A stretch of 64,000 bases of DNA. It comes from an uncultured Alistipes sp. GTDB taxonomy: Bacteria; Bacteroidota; Bacteroidia; Bacteroidales; Rikenellaceae. The DNA lies in the NCBI GenBank assembly GCA_938014215.1, contig CALLRW010000001.1, positions 124,001 to 188,000 on the forward strand, in the 5' to 3' direction. Shown here piece after piece: positions 26,765 through 34,729 of this stretch (positions are counted from its first letter, which is position 1; each line of letters opens with the position of its first letter). The notes under the pieces were generated by a model. It did not search any database, had not been told where the DNA came from, and saw nothing but the letters and a program-made list of their open reading frames with translations. The position numbers and the translations under genes were made by a program.

Positions 26765-27769
26765 CTATTTGATGCGCAGCTGGCGGCCCTCCTCGAGCCG
26801 TTCGCCGGGCTTGAGCTTGTTGAGGCGTTCGATCGAGCGGGTGCGGATGGCGTAGGACTGGCCGACGGCGTAGACCGTTTCGCCCGGACGGCAGATGTGG
26901 TGGCGGGCGTTGCCCTCCCAGCGCTTCTTCTTGCGCTCGATGTAGACCACCTCGCCGGTCATCGGCTGGGCCTTCTTGTCCTTCAGGTCGTTGAACTTGC
27001 GCAAGTTGCGTGCCGAGATGCGGAACTTCCGGCCGATATTCTCATAGGTGTCGTTCTCCTTGGCCGTGACGTAGTGCACGCCGTTGGTCATGTAGACGTT
27101 GTAGCCTTCGTGGGCGTTGATCGTCACGCGGTAGTTGTCCGGATCGACGGCCTCCTCCGTGCGGGCGATCTCCTCGACGCTCGACTGCGACGAGAACCAC
27201 TCCTCCGGATCGCGCTCCAGTCCGAAACGCGTGGCGTAGAGCCGTTCGCCGTCGGGACGGTCCAACAGATAGAGCTGGCTCTCCTCGATGATGCGGATCA
27301 GCCGCTGGGCATAGTCCGGGGCCGTGGCATAGCCGGCGGCCTTCAGCCCGCGTGCCCAACTCTTGTAGTCGTCCGACGCGTAGGCGAAGAGCGAGTCGTA
27401 GCGCGGCTGCGAGTCGAGGAATTCGGCGTGATCCTCGTACGAGGCCTCGACCGAGGGGTAGGCGCGGAAGCACTCCCCCTTGGCGTCGTCGTCGTGGTAG
27501 ACGCGGTCGCCCGTCCAGTTGCGCTTGCACTTGATGCCGAAGTGGTTGTTCGACTTCATCGAGAGGAGGCTGTTGCCGCAGTCCGACTCGAGGATTCCCT
27601 GGGCCAGGGTGATGCTGGCGGGGATGCCGTATCGTTCCATGTGGGCTACGGCGATGTGCATGTAACGGTCGATGTACTCTTCGCGGGTCTGGCGCACCTG
27701 GGCCGTGAGTTCCCCGAGGCAGCCGAGGAGGATTGCCCCGAGGAGTATTGCTTTTCTGGAAATATTCAT
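26765..27769 (-). CDS. Glucosaminidase (GH73) with two LysM domains
   Basis: A 334-residue exported peptidoglycan hydrolase expected to cut the N-acetylglucosaminyl bond. A signal peptide covers residues 1-23. The GH73 domain (about 30-165) has the catalytic glutamate region ITLAQGILESDCGNS and HFGIKCK. Two LysM peptidoglycan-binding modules follow: about 225-280 (VTAKENDTYENIGRKF) and 290-334 (HICRPGETVYAVGQSYAI). Its promoter region is shared with the divergent DUF4254 gene: TACCTTTG at 27793-27800 on the minus strand. It is probably the first gene of a minus-strand unit running to ogt. Confidence 0.93.
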   Translation of the reverse strand: MNISRKAILLGAILLGCLGELTAQVRQTREEYIDRYMHIAVAHMERYGIPASITLAQGILESDCGNSLLSMKSNNHFGIKCKRNWTGDRVYHDDDAKGECFRAYPSVEASYEDHAEFLDSQPRYDSLFAYASDDYKSWARGLKAAGYATAPDYAQRLIRIIEESQLYLLDRPDGERLYATRFGLERDPEEWFSSQSSVEEIARTEEAVDPDNYRVTINAHEGYNVYMTNGVHYVTAKENDTYENIGRKFRISARNLRKFNDLKDKKAQPMTGEVVYIERKKKRWEGNARHHICRPGETVYAVGQSYAIRTRSIERLNKLKPGERLEEGRQLRIK

Positions 27770-27777
27770 TATCTTTG
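27748..27777 (+). promoter_or_regulatory. Promoter of DUF4254-GT9 genes
   Basis: TTG (27748-27750), 19 bases, TATCTTTG (27770-27777) on the plus strand. The -33 element lies inside the 5' end of the divergent GH73 gene. Confidence 0.75.
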
Positions 27778-27792
27778 TTTGATCATTACCGA

Positions 27793-27800
27793 CAAAGGTA
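27793..27800 (-). promoter_or_regulatory. -7 box of the GH73/LysM gene
   Basis: TACCTTTG on the minus strand, 23 bases before the start codon. No clear TTG at the usual distance. Confidence 0.55.
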
Positions 27801-27855
27801 TAAATTTTCCGGCGAATTCCGGCGAAAATAATAATATTCCCATAAAACCGAAGCT

Positions 27856-28461
27856 ATGTTTACCGAGAACGCGAACCGCATTTTCAACCGCTCCATCGAG
27901 GACTACCACCGTTGGGACGATGTGGACCATCCGATCGAGAACCCCTACGAGCCCGGAACGATCGACCACCTGCTCTACCACAAGAACTGGATCGACACGG
28001 TGCAGTGGCATCTGGAGGACATCATCCGCGATCCGGCGATCGATCCCGTGGAGGCGCTCCGGATCAAGCGGCGCATCGACAAGTCGAATCAGGACCGCAC
28101 GGACATGGTGGAGTACATCGACTCCTATCTGCTTGACAAATACAGGGATGTGCGTCCGGCGGCCGATGCGCGGCTCAATACGGAGACGCCGGCGTGGGCC
28201 ATCGACCGTCTCTCGATCCTGGCGCTGAAGATCTACCACATGGCGCGGGAGACCGAGCGTACGGATGTCGACGAGGCGCACCGCGAGGCGTGCCGCCGCA
28301 AGCTCGAGGTGCTGCTCACCCAGCAGAAGGACCTCTCGCGGGCCATCGAGGAGCTGATCGAGGATATCGAGGCGGGACGCAAGTACATGAAGACCTACAA
28401 GCAGATGAAGATGTACAACGATCCGTCGCTGAATCCCGTGCTCTATGGGCAGAAAAAGTAA
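27856..28461 (+). CDS. DUF4254 protein
   Basis: A 201-residue, mostly helical cytoplasmic protein of family DUF4254, with the family opening (IFNRSIEDYHRWDD) and the central LYHKNWIDTVQWHLEDIIRDP block. The function is unknown. In Bacteroidota it is often found next to a GT9 glycosyltransferase; here their frames overlap by 17 bases, so they are translated together. A role in envelope polysaccharide assembly is inferred from that link only. Confidence 0.9.
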   Translation: MFTENANRIFNRSIEDYHRWDDVDHPIENPYEPGTIDHLLYHKNWIDTVQWHLEDIIRDPAIDPVEALRIKRRIDKSNQDRTDMVEYIDSYLLDKYRDVRPAADARLNTETPAWAIDRLSILALKIYHMARETERTDVDEAHREACRRKLEVLLTQQKDLSRAIEELIEDIEAGRKYMKTYKQMKMYNDPSLNPVLYGQKK

Positions 28462-29476
28462 CGACGCACGGCCGCATCATCTGCTGGTGCTGCGCACCTC
28501 GGCCATGGGTGACGTGGCGATGCTGCCCCACGCCCTGCGGGCGCTGTGTGCGGCATGGCCCGATCTGAAGGTGACCGTGGCGACGCAGCGGCTCTTCCGC
28601 CCTTTCTTCGAGGGGCTGCCGGTCGATTTCCTCGAGGTTGACACCAAGGGGGTGCACCACTCGCTGCGCGGCATGTGGCGGCTGGCTGCCGAGGCGCGGC
28701 GGCTGGGGGTCGATGCCGTGGCCGATGTTCACGACGTGCTGCGCTCGAAGGTCTTCCGCCTCTCGATGCGGCTGCACGGCATCCCGACGGCCCATATCGA
28801 CAAGGGTCGGGCCGAGAAGCGCCGCTTTATCCGCTCGGGCGGCCGCGGCATGAAACCCCTGCGCCATACCGTGCTGCGCTATTGCGATGTCTTCCGGCGG
28901 CTGGGCTTCCCGTTCAATGATCCTGTGCCCGCGTCGCACCGCATTCTCGAAAATCCCTTCGGCGAGAAGCAGGGCCGCTGGGTGGGCTTTGCCCCCTTCT
29001 CGGCCCATCGCGGCAAAACCTATCCCGAGGCGCAGAGCCGCCAGCTGGTACGGCTTCTGGCGGAGCGTTACGAGCGGGTCTTCATCCACAGCGGCGGCGG
29101 TGCGGAACGGGCCTTCGCCGAGGAGATGGAGCGCACGTATCCCAACGTGACGGCTCTGGCGGGCAAGGTGCGGCTGGCGGGCGAGATGGCCCTCGTGTCG
29201 AATCTCGACTGCGTGGTGGCGATGGATTCACTCGTCATGCACCTCGGAGCGCTGGTCGGCACCCCGGTCGTGTCGGTCTGGGGGGCGACCCATCCCGGGC
29301 TGGGATTCCTGGGCTACGGCGTGCCGGAGGAGGGGATTGTGCAGGCCGATCTGCCGTGCCGTCCCTGTTCGGTCTTCGGTAACCGCCCCTGTCGCTACGG
29401 CGACTGGCACTGTCTGACGGCCATCGCGCCCGAAACCGTGGCCGAACGGGTCGACCGGCTGGTCGGCCGGCGATAA
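28445..29476 (+). CDS. GT9 heptosyltransferase-like glycosyltransferase
   Basis: A 343-residue GT-B fold glycosyltransferase of family 9, the family of LPS heptosyltransferases. The N-terminal domain begins with HLLVLRTSAMGDVAMLPHAL (phosphate-binding GD loop). The C-terminal nucleotide-sugar domain holds FIHSGGGAERAFAEE and MDSLVMHLGALVGTPVVSVWG. It probably adds a sugar to the lipopolysaccharide core. The start is taken at ATG 28445, overlapping the DUF4254 gene. Confidence 0.9.
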   Translation: MGRKSNDARPHHLLVLRTSAMGDVAMLPHALRALCAAWPDLKVTVATQRLFRPFFEGLPVDFLEVDTKGVHHSLRGMWRLAAEARRLGVDAVADVHDVLRSKVFRLSMRLHGIPTAHIDKGRAEKRRFIRSGGRGMKPLRHTVLRYCDVFRRLGFPFNDPVPASHRILENPFGEKQGRWVGFAPFSAHRGKTYPEAQSRQLVRLLAERYERVFIHSGGGAERAFAEEMERTYPNVTALAGKVRLAGEMALVSNLDCVVAMDSLVMHLGALVGTPVVSVWGATHPGLGFLGYGVPEEGIVQADLPCRPCSVFGNRPCRYGDWHCLTAIAPETVAERVDRLVGRR

Positions 29477-29480
29477 GTCT

Positions 29481-29645
29481 GCGCACGATCCGGGGTCTCC
29501 GAATGGACCGTACCGGTGATGAGTGTGCGAGAACCGGGAGCTTTGGATGGACAGTGCCGATGATGGGTGCGCACGATCCGGGAGCTTTGGATGGATCACG
29601 CCGGTGATGAGTGCGCGAGAACCGGGGCTTTCCGGGCAAACCGCG
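29481..29645. repeat. 44-base tandem repeat between genes
   Basis: Nearly four units starting at 29481, 29525, 29569 and 29613. Units alternate between GCGCACGATCCGG and G(T/C)GCGAGAACCGG openings, so an 88-base higher-order period is possible. All contain a GAGCTTTGGATGG-like core. The array begins five bases after the GT9 stop. Confidence 0.9.
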
Positions 29646-29662
29646 CCGGAGTATTCCGAAAC

Positions 29663-29703
29663 AAAGAGGCCCGCTGCAAATTCTGCAGCGGGCCTCTTTC
29701 TTA
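29663..29703. terminator. Bidirectional terminator
   Basis: A 13-pair stem (GAGGCCCGCTGCA with TGCAGCGGGCCTC) around an AATT loop, flanked by A and T runs, serves the GT9 gene and the convergent lipoprotein gene. Confidence 0.92.
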
Positions 29704-29715
29704 TAAGACGCGGAT

Positions 29716-30450
29716 TTACCTCTTGTCGGCGGCAGCCGTATCGCTTGTTGCGGTCTCGGAGGCGGCTGTCGCGGCCTCGGGAGCAGCGCTGCTCTCCACC
29801 GAGTTGACCGAGTCGGCCGGGACGGCCTCGTTTGCGGCCTCGGCGGCGGTGTCGGATGCCTGAGTCTCGTCGTCGGCCACCTTCGTGAAGACGACCTTCG
29901 TCCCTTCGATCGTCAGGGTGTAGTTTCCGGCGGAATCCTTCGAGATAAGGCCCGTCTGCGAGAAGTCGAAACTCTCGCCGTTGCCGACGCTGCGGCCCCG
30001 GAGCAGGATCTGGTCCGCCTCGTCGAGCAGCTCCCAGCCCGTATAGAGCAGCGTGGAGGAGTTGATCGAGACGGCCTCGCCCTCGATGCGGATGTCAATA
30101 CCCATCGACACCTCCGGATTCTCGGCCTCTTCCGCATGGACCAGCATCCAGCGGCCGACGGCCTCGGCATAGGTGGGGTTCGTCGAGACCTTGACGGCCT
30201 CGATGCCGTCCTCGAGCTTCCCGCGGTACTCCACCACCACCGGAGCCCCCACGAGCAGGCCGTAGGCTTCGCTGCGGTCGGCCTCTTCGGTCGAGAAGGT
30301 ATAGGTCGATTCGGCCGTCAGGTCCTGCACCGTGACGGTGTTCATCGTTGCGTCGGTGATGAAGCCCGTGAAGGTCTTCGGCTCCCCTTCGCTGCAGGAG
30401 GTCGTCGCGAGCAGGGCCGCGGCGGCGATCCACAAGATACGCATTTTCAT
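29716..30450 (-). CDS. Lipoprotein with lipocalin-like repeats
   Basis: A 244-residue lipoprotein of unknown role: signal peptide with lipobox-like ATTSC (cysteine about residue 19). The middle (about 25-195) is beta-rich. It begins with a short FTGFITDATMNTVTVQ unit, followed by a lipocalin-like block with GRWML, SINSSTLLYTGWEL and ISKDSAGNYTLTI. The last 45 residues are an Ala/Ser/Glu/Thr-rich tail, probably disordered. ATG 30450 (MKMRIL) was chosen, with 30444 as alternative. A TATTTTTG box sits at 30478-30485 on the minus strand. It follows the NfnB-like gene after 67 bases but has its own promoter. Confidence 0.78.
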   Translation of the reverse strand: MKMRILWIAAAALLATTSCSEGEPKTFTGFITDATMNTVTVQDLTAESTYTFSTEEADRSEAYGLLVGAPVVVEYRGKLEDGIEAVKVSTNPTYAEAVGRWMLVHAEEAENPEVSMGIDIRIEGEAVSINSSTLLYTGWELLDEADQILLRGRSVGNGESFDFSQTGLISKDSAGNYTLTIEGTKVVFTKVADDETQASDTAAEAANEAVPADSVNSVESSAAPEAATAASETATSDTAAADKR

Positions 30451-30477
30451 ATTCTGCAGATTTGAATTTTTCCGCCG

Positions 30478-30485
30478 CAAAAATA
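30478..30485 (-). promoter_or_regulatory. -7 box of the lipocalin-like lipoprotein
   Basis: TATTTTTG on the minus strand, 27 bases before the start codon. Confidence 0.5.
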
Positions 30486-30517
30486 GCGAAATTTCCGCAT
30501 CTTGTCACTCAAAACGT

Positions 30518-31903
30518 TCAAAGCGAGCGGATGTACTCGTCGATGGCCCGAGCGGCGGTGCGTCCGGCCCCCATGGCCAGGATCACCGTGGCGGCTCCCG
30601 TCACGGCATCACCGCCGGCGAAGACCCCCTTGCGGGTCGTGGCGCCGTGTTCGTCGGCCGTGATGCAGCCGCGGCGCGTCGTCTCGAGCCCCTCGGTCGT
30701 CGAGGCCAGCAGCGGGTTGGGCGAGGTGCCCAGCGCCATGATCACCACGTCGCACGCGATCTCGAACTCCGACCCGGGCTTGACAACCGGCGACCGGCGG
30801 CCGCTCTCGTCCGGCTCGCCCAGCTCCATCTCCACGCAGCGCACGCCACGGACCCAGCCCCGTTCGTCGCCCAGCACCTCCGTCGGGTTGGTCAGCATCC
30901 GGAAGCGGATCCCCTCCTCGCGGGCGTGGTGGACCTCCTCGGCGCGGGCCGGAAGCTCCTTCTCCGAACGGCGGTAGACGATCGTCGCATCGGCACCGAG
31001 CCGCCGGGCCGTGCGCACGGCATCCATCGCCACGTTGCCGCCGCCGACAACCACGACGCGCTGTCCGACATAGATCGGCGTGTCGTACGTCGCGTCGTAG
31101 GCGTGCATCAGGTTGGCGCGCGTGAGGAATTCGTTGGCCGAGACCACGCCGTTGAGGTTCTCGCCCGGGATCCCCATGAAGCGGGGCAGTCCGGCCCCCG
31201 AACCGATGAAGACGGCCTCGTAGCCCTCCTCGTCCATCAGCGAGTCGATCGTCACCGTGCGTCCCACGATCACGTCGGTCTCGATCTCCACGCCCAGCGC
31301 CTTCACCTCTTCGATTTCGCGGGCGACGATCCGCTGCTTCGGCAACCGGAACTCCGGGATGCCGTAGACCAGCACGCCGCCCGCCTCGTGCAGCGCCTCG
31401 AAGATCTTCACCTCATAGCCCATGCGCGCGAGGTCGCTTGCGCAGGCCAGACCGGCCGGGCCGCTGCCGATGACGGCCACGCGGTGCCCGTTGCGGGGCG
31501 TCGTGACCCGGGCGGCGGTGCCGTGTTCGAGTTTCCAGTCGCCGACGAAGCGTTCGAGCTTGCCGATGGCCACCGGCTCGCCCTTGATGCCGAGGATGCA
31601 CGCCCCCTCGCACTGCGTCTCCTGCGGGCAGACGCGGCCGCAGATCGACGGCAGCGAGCTGTCGCGGGCGATGATCTCCGAGGCCTCCTGCAGCCGGCCC
31701 TCGTGCAGGGCGGCGATGAAATCCGGGATGTGGATCCCCACGGGGCAGGCCTCCACGCAGCGGGGTTTCCTGCAGTGCAGACAGCGCGAGGCCTCGAGCG
31801 TGGCCTCCTCCTGGTTGTAGCCGTAGCAGACCTCCTCGAAGTTGGTCGCCCGGATTGCCGGATCCTGTTCGCGCACCGGCACGCGCGGTATCTTGTTTGC
31901 CAT
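30518..31903 (-). CDS. gltA: NfnB/GltD-type NADPH-dependent oxidoreductase
   Basis: A 461-residue iron-sulfur flavoprotein annotated in many genomes as glutamate synthase small subunit. The N-terminal domain binds 4Fe-4S clusters through CLHCRKPRCVEACPVG and CGRVCPQETQCEGAC. Two Rossmann folds follow: FAD (VAVIGSGPAGLACASDLA) and NADP(H) (VVVVGGGNVAMDAVR). No glutamate synthase large subunit is beside it. Instead an NfnA-like gene starts 12 bases upstream on the same strand, so the pair more likely forms NfnAB, which couples NADH and reduced ferredoxin to NADPH. The start at 31903 matches the family N terminus. A longer frame upstream overlaps nfnA. Confidence 0.9.
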   Translation of the reverse strand: MANKIPRVPVREQDPAIRATNFEEVCYGYNQEEATLEASRCLHCRKPRCVEACPVGIHIPDFIAALHEGRLQEASEIIARDSSLPSICGRVCPQETQCEGACILGIKGEPVAIGKLERFVGDWKLEHGTAARVTTPRNGHRVAVIGSGPAGLACASDLARMGYEVKIFEALHEAGGVLVYGIPEFRLPKQRIVAREIEEVKALGVEIETDVIVGRTVTIDSLMDEEGYEAVFIGSGAGLPRFMGIPGENLNGVVSANEFLTRANLMHAYDATYDTPIYVGQRVVVVGGGNVAMDAVRTARRLGADATIVYRRSEKELPARAEEVHHAREEGIRFRMLTNPTEVLGDERGWVRGVRCVEMELGEPDESGRRSPVVKPGSEFEIACDVVIMALGTSPNPLLASTTEGLETTRRGCITADEHGATTRKGVFAGGDAVTGAATVILAMGAGRTAARAIDEYIRSL

Positions 31904-31914
31904 GGTTGTCTCTC

Positions 31915-32799
31915 TTATTTGTCCAGTCCGATCTTGCATACGTGTCCCGCTTCGCGCTCGGCCTCGATGGCTGCGGCGCGCTGCTCCTGGGTGCGGTACA
32001 TCCCCTGACGGCGCATCGCCTCGTCGAAATCGACCTCGTGGCCGTCGAACTCCGGCCCCTCGACGCACGTGAAGCGCGTCTTGCCGCCCACCGTCACGCG
32101 GCAGGCGCCGCACATGCCCGTGCCGTCGACCATCAGCGTGTTGAGCGAGACGGTGGTCTTGAGGTTGTATTTGCGGGTGGTCAGGGCCACGAACTTCATC
32201 ATGATCATCGGTCCGATGGCCACGCACTCGTCGTAGTGTTCGCCGCGCTTCTCGATGAGCTCCTCGACGAGTCCCGTCACCATCCCCTTGAAACCCTCCG
32301 AACCGTCGTCCGTGGCGATGTAGAGGTGGTCGGCCACCCGACGCATGGGCTCCGTGCAGATGAGCATGCGGCTGCTTTTGGCGCCGATGATGACGTCGGC
32401 CTTCACGCCGTGTTCGTGGAGCCACCGCACCTGCGGATAGACCGGAGCCGTGCCCACGCCGCCGGCCACGAAGAGGTAGCGCCGCCGGCGCAGCTCCTCG
32501 AGCGGCAGGTGGACGAACTCCGACGGACGCCCGAGCGGACCGGCAAAGTCGGCCAGCGCCTCGCCCTGCTCCAGCGAGCAGAGCTTGCGGGTCGAGGCGC
32601 CGATGGCCTGCGTGACGATGGTGACGCTGCCTTCGGCGGTGTCGAAATCGGAAATCGTAAGCGGAATGCGTTCGCCGTGCGCATCGACGCGCACGATGAC
32701 GAACTGCCCGGGCCGGGCCGCATGGGCGACGCGCGGGGCGTGGATCTTCATCAGCCAGATTCCTTCAGCGAGGAGTCTTTTTTCAAGAATGGGATACAT
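31915..32799 (-). CDS. nfnA: NfnA-type FAD/NAD-binding ferredoxin-NADP reductase subunit
   Basis: A 294-residue protein of the dihydroorotate dehydrogenase electron-transfer/sulfide dehydrogenase family. The FAD-binding RIPLTISDFD block (about residue 44) is followed by the NAD domain (FVAGGVGTAPVYPQV) and a 2Fe-2S site near the C terminus (GTGMCGACRV and a later FTCVEGP). With the gene downstream it fits the electron-bifurcating transhydrogenase NfnAB. It could alternatively serve as a generic reductase for GltD-like partners, but the strict pairing favours Nfn. Confidence 0.88.
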   Translation of the reverse strand: MYPILEKRLLAEGIWLMKIHAPRVAHAARPGQFVIVRVDAHGERIPLTISDFDTAEGSVTIVTQAIGASTRKLCSLEQGEALADFAGPLGRPSEFVHLPLEELRRRRYLFVAGGVGTAPVYPQVRWLHEHGVKADVIIGAKSSRMLICTEPMRRVADHLYIATDDGSEGFKGMVTGLVEELIEKRGEHYDECVAIGPMIMMKFVALTTRKYNLKTTVSLNTLMVDGTGMCGACRVTVGGKTRFTCVEGPEFDGHEVDFDEAMRRQGMYRTQEQRAAAIEAEREAGHVCKIGLDK

Positions 32800-32834
32800 C
32801 TTATATCTTTCGGTTTGTGTGTCGTCGTATCTGT

Positions 32835-33911
32835 CTACTCTTCGATGATGGCCGTCACCCGGATGCGCCGCATCGGGCGTACGGGGTCGTTGGTCACCAC
32901 GACGAGGTGTTCGCTCATCAGGCCGTAGTCCTGCGTCCCGGGGTCGAGCATCACCTCGGCGCGGAACGACTCGCCCGGAGCGAGCCGCAGCCCGGGCGCG
33001 AGGGTGGTGGCGACGTGCCCCTCGCCCTCGACCGCGCGCACGATCAGTTCGCCCGTTCCGGTGTTCGAGATCGTGAGCGGGAGCCGGCGCAGGGACTCCG
33101 CGTGTTTCACGGTCCCGAATTTAAGGATATTTTCCGAATATTCGCATTGCGGGCGTGCTTTTTCGCCGATTTCGGGGAGGGCATCGACGCCGATGCCGTG
33201 GGTGACGAGCGAGGTGGCGTTGGTGCGGCCGTTGACGTAGATCTCCAGGGCGTCGCGGATGGTGCCGTAGCGGGGGTTGTCCGCCGGGTTGAGGTACGAG
33301 ACGTTGATCGATCCCCGCTCGCCGGGGGCAATCTGCCGCGGGTAGTCCAGCCGCAGCAGTCCGCTCGAGACGGTCGGCCGCAGCTCGAGACGGATCGTCC
33401 GCCGCGAATCGTTCACATAGCCGATGGCCCCCTGCTTCGAGATCCCGGCCTGCAGGTAGGCGAAGGCGTTGAGCGTCGTGGTGAGGCGCAGCCCTTCGCC
33501 GACATCGACCGGATAGAGCTCCTCGAGGCTCTTCGGACGGGGGGTGACGTTGCCCGCGACGGTCAGCGTGGCGATACGTTTGCGTTCGCTCGAGTAGACG
33601 TGGAGCTCCTTCGAGAAGACACCCGGACGGTTCGCCGGGTCATACGTGACGGTGATCTGCGTCTTGCCGCCCGGCAGGATCGGCTGCCGCGAAAACTGCG
33701 GGGCCGTGCAGCCGCACGAGGTCACCACATCGAGGATCACCAGCGGCTTGTCGCCGCGGTTCACCCCCGTGAAGGTGTGGCTCACCCGGCCGTCGACCTC
33801 GGCAATCGTCCCGAAGTCCCACGTGGAGGGCTCGAAAACCAGATTTTTTTGTGAAAAACCCTTCAGGCTGCATAACGCAAACAGAATGAATAATATAGCT
33901 CCTTTTTTCAT
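32835..33911 (-). CDS. DUF1573 exported protein
   Basis: A 358-residue exported protein with three immunoglobulin-like DUF1573-type beta domains. The signal peptide is KKGAILFILFALCSLKGFSQ. The first domain has the family block WDFGTI, then VTSCGCTAPQF, whose two cysteines are typical. The function is unknown; such proteins are periplasmic or surface exposed. Two ATGs (33923 and 33911) are in frame. 33911 is preferred because a TATCTTTG box at 33938-33945 on the minus strand would put transcription start only a few bases before the first one. The nfnA gene follows after 35 bases. Confidence 0.85.
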   Translation of the reverse strand: MKKGAILFILFALCSLKGFSQKNLVFEPSTWDFGTIAEVDGRVSHTFTGVNRGDKPLVILDVVTSCGCTAPQFSRQPILPGGKTQITVTYDPANRPGVFSKELHVYSSERKRIATLTVAGNVTPRPKSLEELYPVDVGEGLRLTTTLNAFAYLQAGISKQGAIGYVNDSRRTIRLELRPTVSSGLLRLDYPRQIAPGERGSINVSYLNPADNPRYGTIRDALEIYVNGRTNATSLVTHGIGVDALPEIGEKARPQCEYSENILKFGTVKHAESLRRLPLTISNTGTGELIVRAVEGEGHVATTLAPGLRLAPGESFRAEVMLDPGTQDYGLMSEHLVVVTNDPVRPMRRIRVTAIIEE

Positions 33912-33937
33912 GGTGTTGTCCATCGCTTGATTCCCCA

Positions 33938-33945
33938 CAAAGATA
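33938..33945 (-). promoter_or_regulatory. -7 box of the DUF1573 gene
   Basis: TATCTTTG on the minus strand, in an AT-rich region, 26 bases before ATG 33911. Confidence 0.6.
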
Positions 33946-33975
33946 CTTTTTTTGCAAAAAAATCCTGCGAAAATT

Positions 33976-34005
33976 TTGCAGGAATGAAAATTTGCTATAC
34001 ATTTG
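33976..34005 (+). promoter_or_regulatory. Promoter of the tRNA genes
   Basis: TTG (33976-33978), 19 bases, TACATTTG (33998-34005). The tRNA-Asn begins 36 bases downstream. Confidence 0.75.
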
Positions 34006-34040
34006 CACCACGAAAACGGAACAACAGCCGGTTTCGAAAA

Positions 34041-34114
34041 GCCTGAATAGCTCAGTTGGTTAGAGCACATGACTGTTAATCATGGGGTCCTAGGTTCAAG
34101 TCCTTGTTCAGGCG
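34041..34114 (+). tRNA. tRNA-Asn (GTT)
   Basis: A complete cloverleaf of 74 bases: acceptor GCCTGAA with TTCAGGC, D arm GCTC/GAGC, anticodon stem CATGA/TCATG with loop CTGTTAA (anticodon GTT), T arm with TTCAAGT and discriminator G. CCA is not encoded. Confidence 0.97.
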
Positions 34115-34342
34115 CAGATGCGCGAGGGTTGCGTAAAGGTTCTTTCTAAAACGCCTGCAAGGGGCGGCCCGAAGAGGGAGGAGGTCAACGGGACGGTTGA
34201 GACCGAACCGGGATGATGACCGGAATCTCCCGAAGCGGAATACCGAAAAGTTCGCTGTTGGCAACAACGCGGCGCGATTCGTTGAACGTAAGGTCGTCGG
34301 AGTCGTCGAAAGATCGCCTTTGCAGTCCCAAGCCATTTTTAA

Positions 34343-34417
34343 GGGAGCTTAGCTCAGCTGGTTCAGAGCGTCTGCCTTACAAGCAGAGGGTCGGGGGTTC
34401 GAATCCCTCAGCTCCCA
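34343..34417 (+). tRNA. tRNA-Val (TAC), copy 1
   Basis: A 75-base cloverleaf: acceptor GGGAGCT with AGCTCCC, anticodon stem TCTGC/GCAGA with loop CTTACAA (anticodon TAC), T loop TTCGAAT, discriminator A. The 228 bases between it and tRNA-Asn contain no feature I can support. Confidence 0.97.
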
Positions 34418-34425
34418 CAAAGCCG

Positions 34426-34453
34426 CCACGTCTCGAGAGGTGGCTTTTTTGTC
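34426..34453 (+). terminator. Terminator after tRNA-Val copy 1
   Basis: GCCAC and GTGGC form a stem around a loop that contains TCTCGAGA, followed by six T. Confidence 0.7.
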
Positions 34454-34507
34454 GGCCGTAAGGCTGCTTACATATTATCCCACTTTCCCGAAAGGGAGAG
34501 TCTTTTC

Positions 34508-34582
34508 GGGAGCTTAGCTCAGCTGGTTCAGAGCGTCTGCCTTACAAGCAGAGGGTCGGGGGTTCGAATCCCTCAGCTCCCA
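34508..34582 (+). tRNA. tRNA-Val (TAC), copy 2
   Basis: Identical over all 75 bases to the copy 90 bases upstream. The presence of an independent terminator-like hairpin after each copy suggests a tandem duplication of gene plus terminator. Confidence 0.97.
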
Positions 34583-34594
34583 CCGATCAAATAA

Positions 34595-34621
34595 AGCCAT
34601 TCGACGAGAGTGGCTTTTTTG
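34595..34621 (+). terminator. Terminator after tRNA-Val copy 2
   Basis: AGCCA and TGGCT form a short stem followed by six T. Confidence 0.65.
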
Positions 34622-34729
34622 TTGCCCGGCGGGCGGTGTGCCCTCCCGCGGGACTTTTGCCCGGATCCATCTCCCGTACGCTCCATCCCGGCGCAAGCAA
34701 ACCTGTTTTGCCCAAAAACCGAACGAACG

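Noticed and set aside
29481..29645. CRISPR array
   Set aside because: Units abut without unique spacers, and no cas genes are present. The same holds for the arrays at 23343, 38166, 45097 and 48955.
34076..34336. A minus-strand protein between the tRNA genes
   Set aside because: Its end overlaps the tRNA-Asn in antisense, and the composition is random-like.
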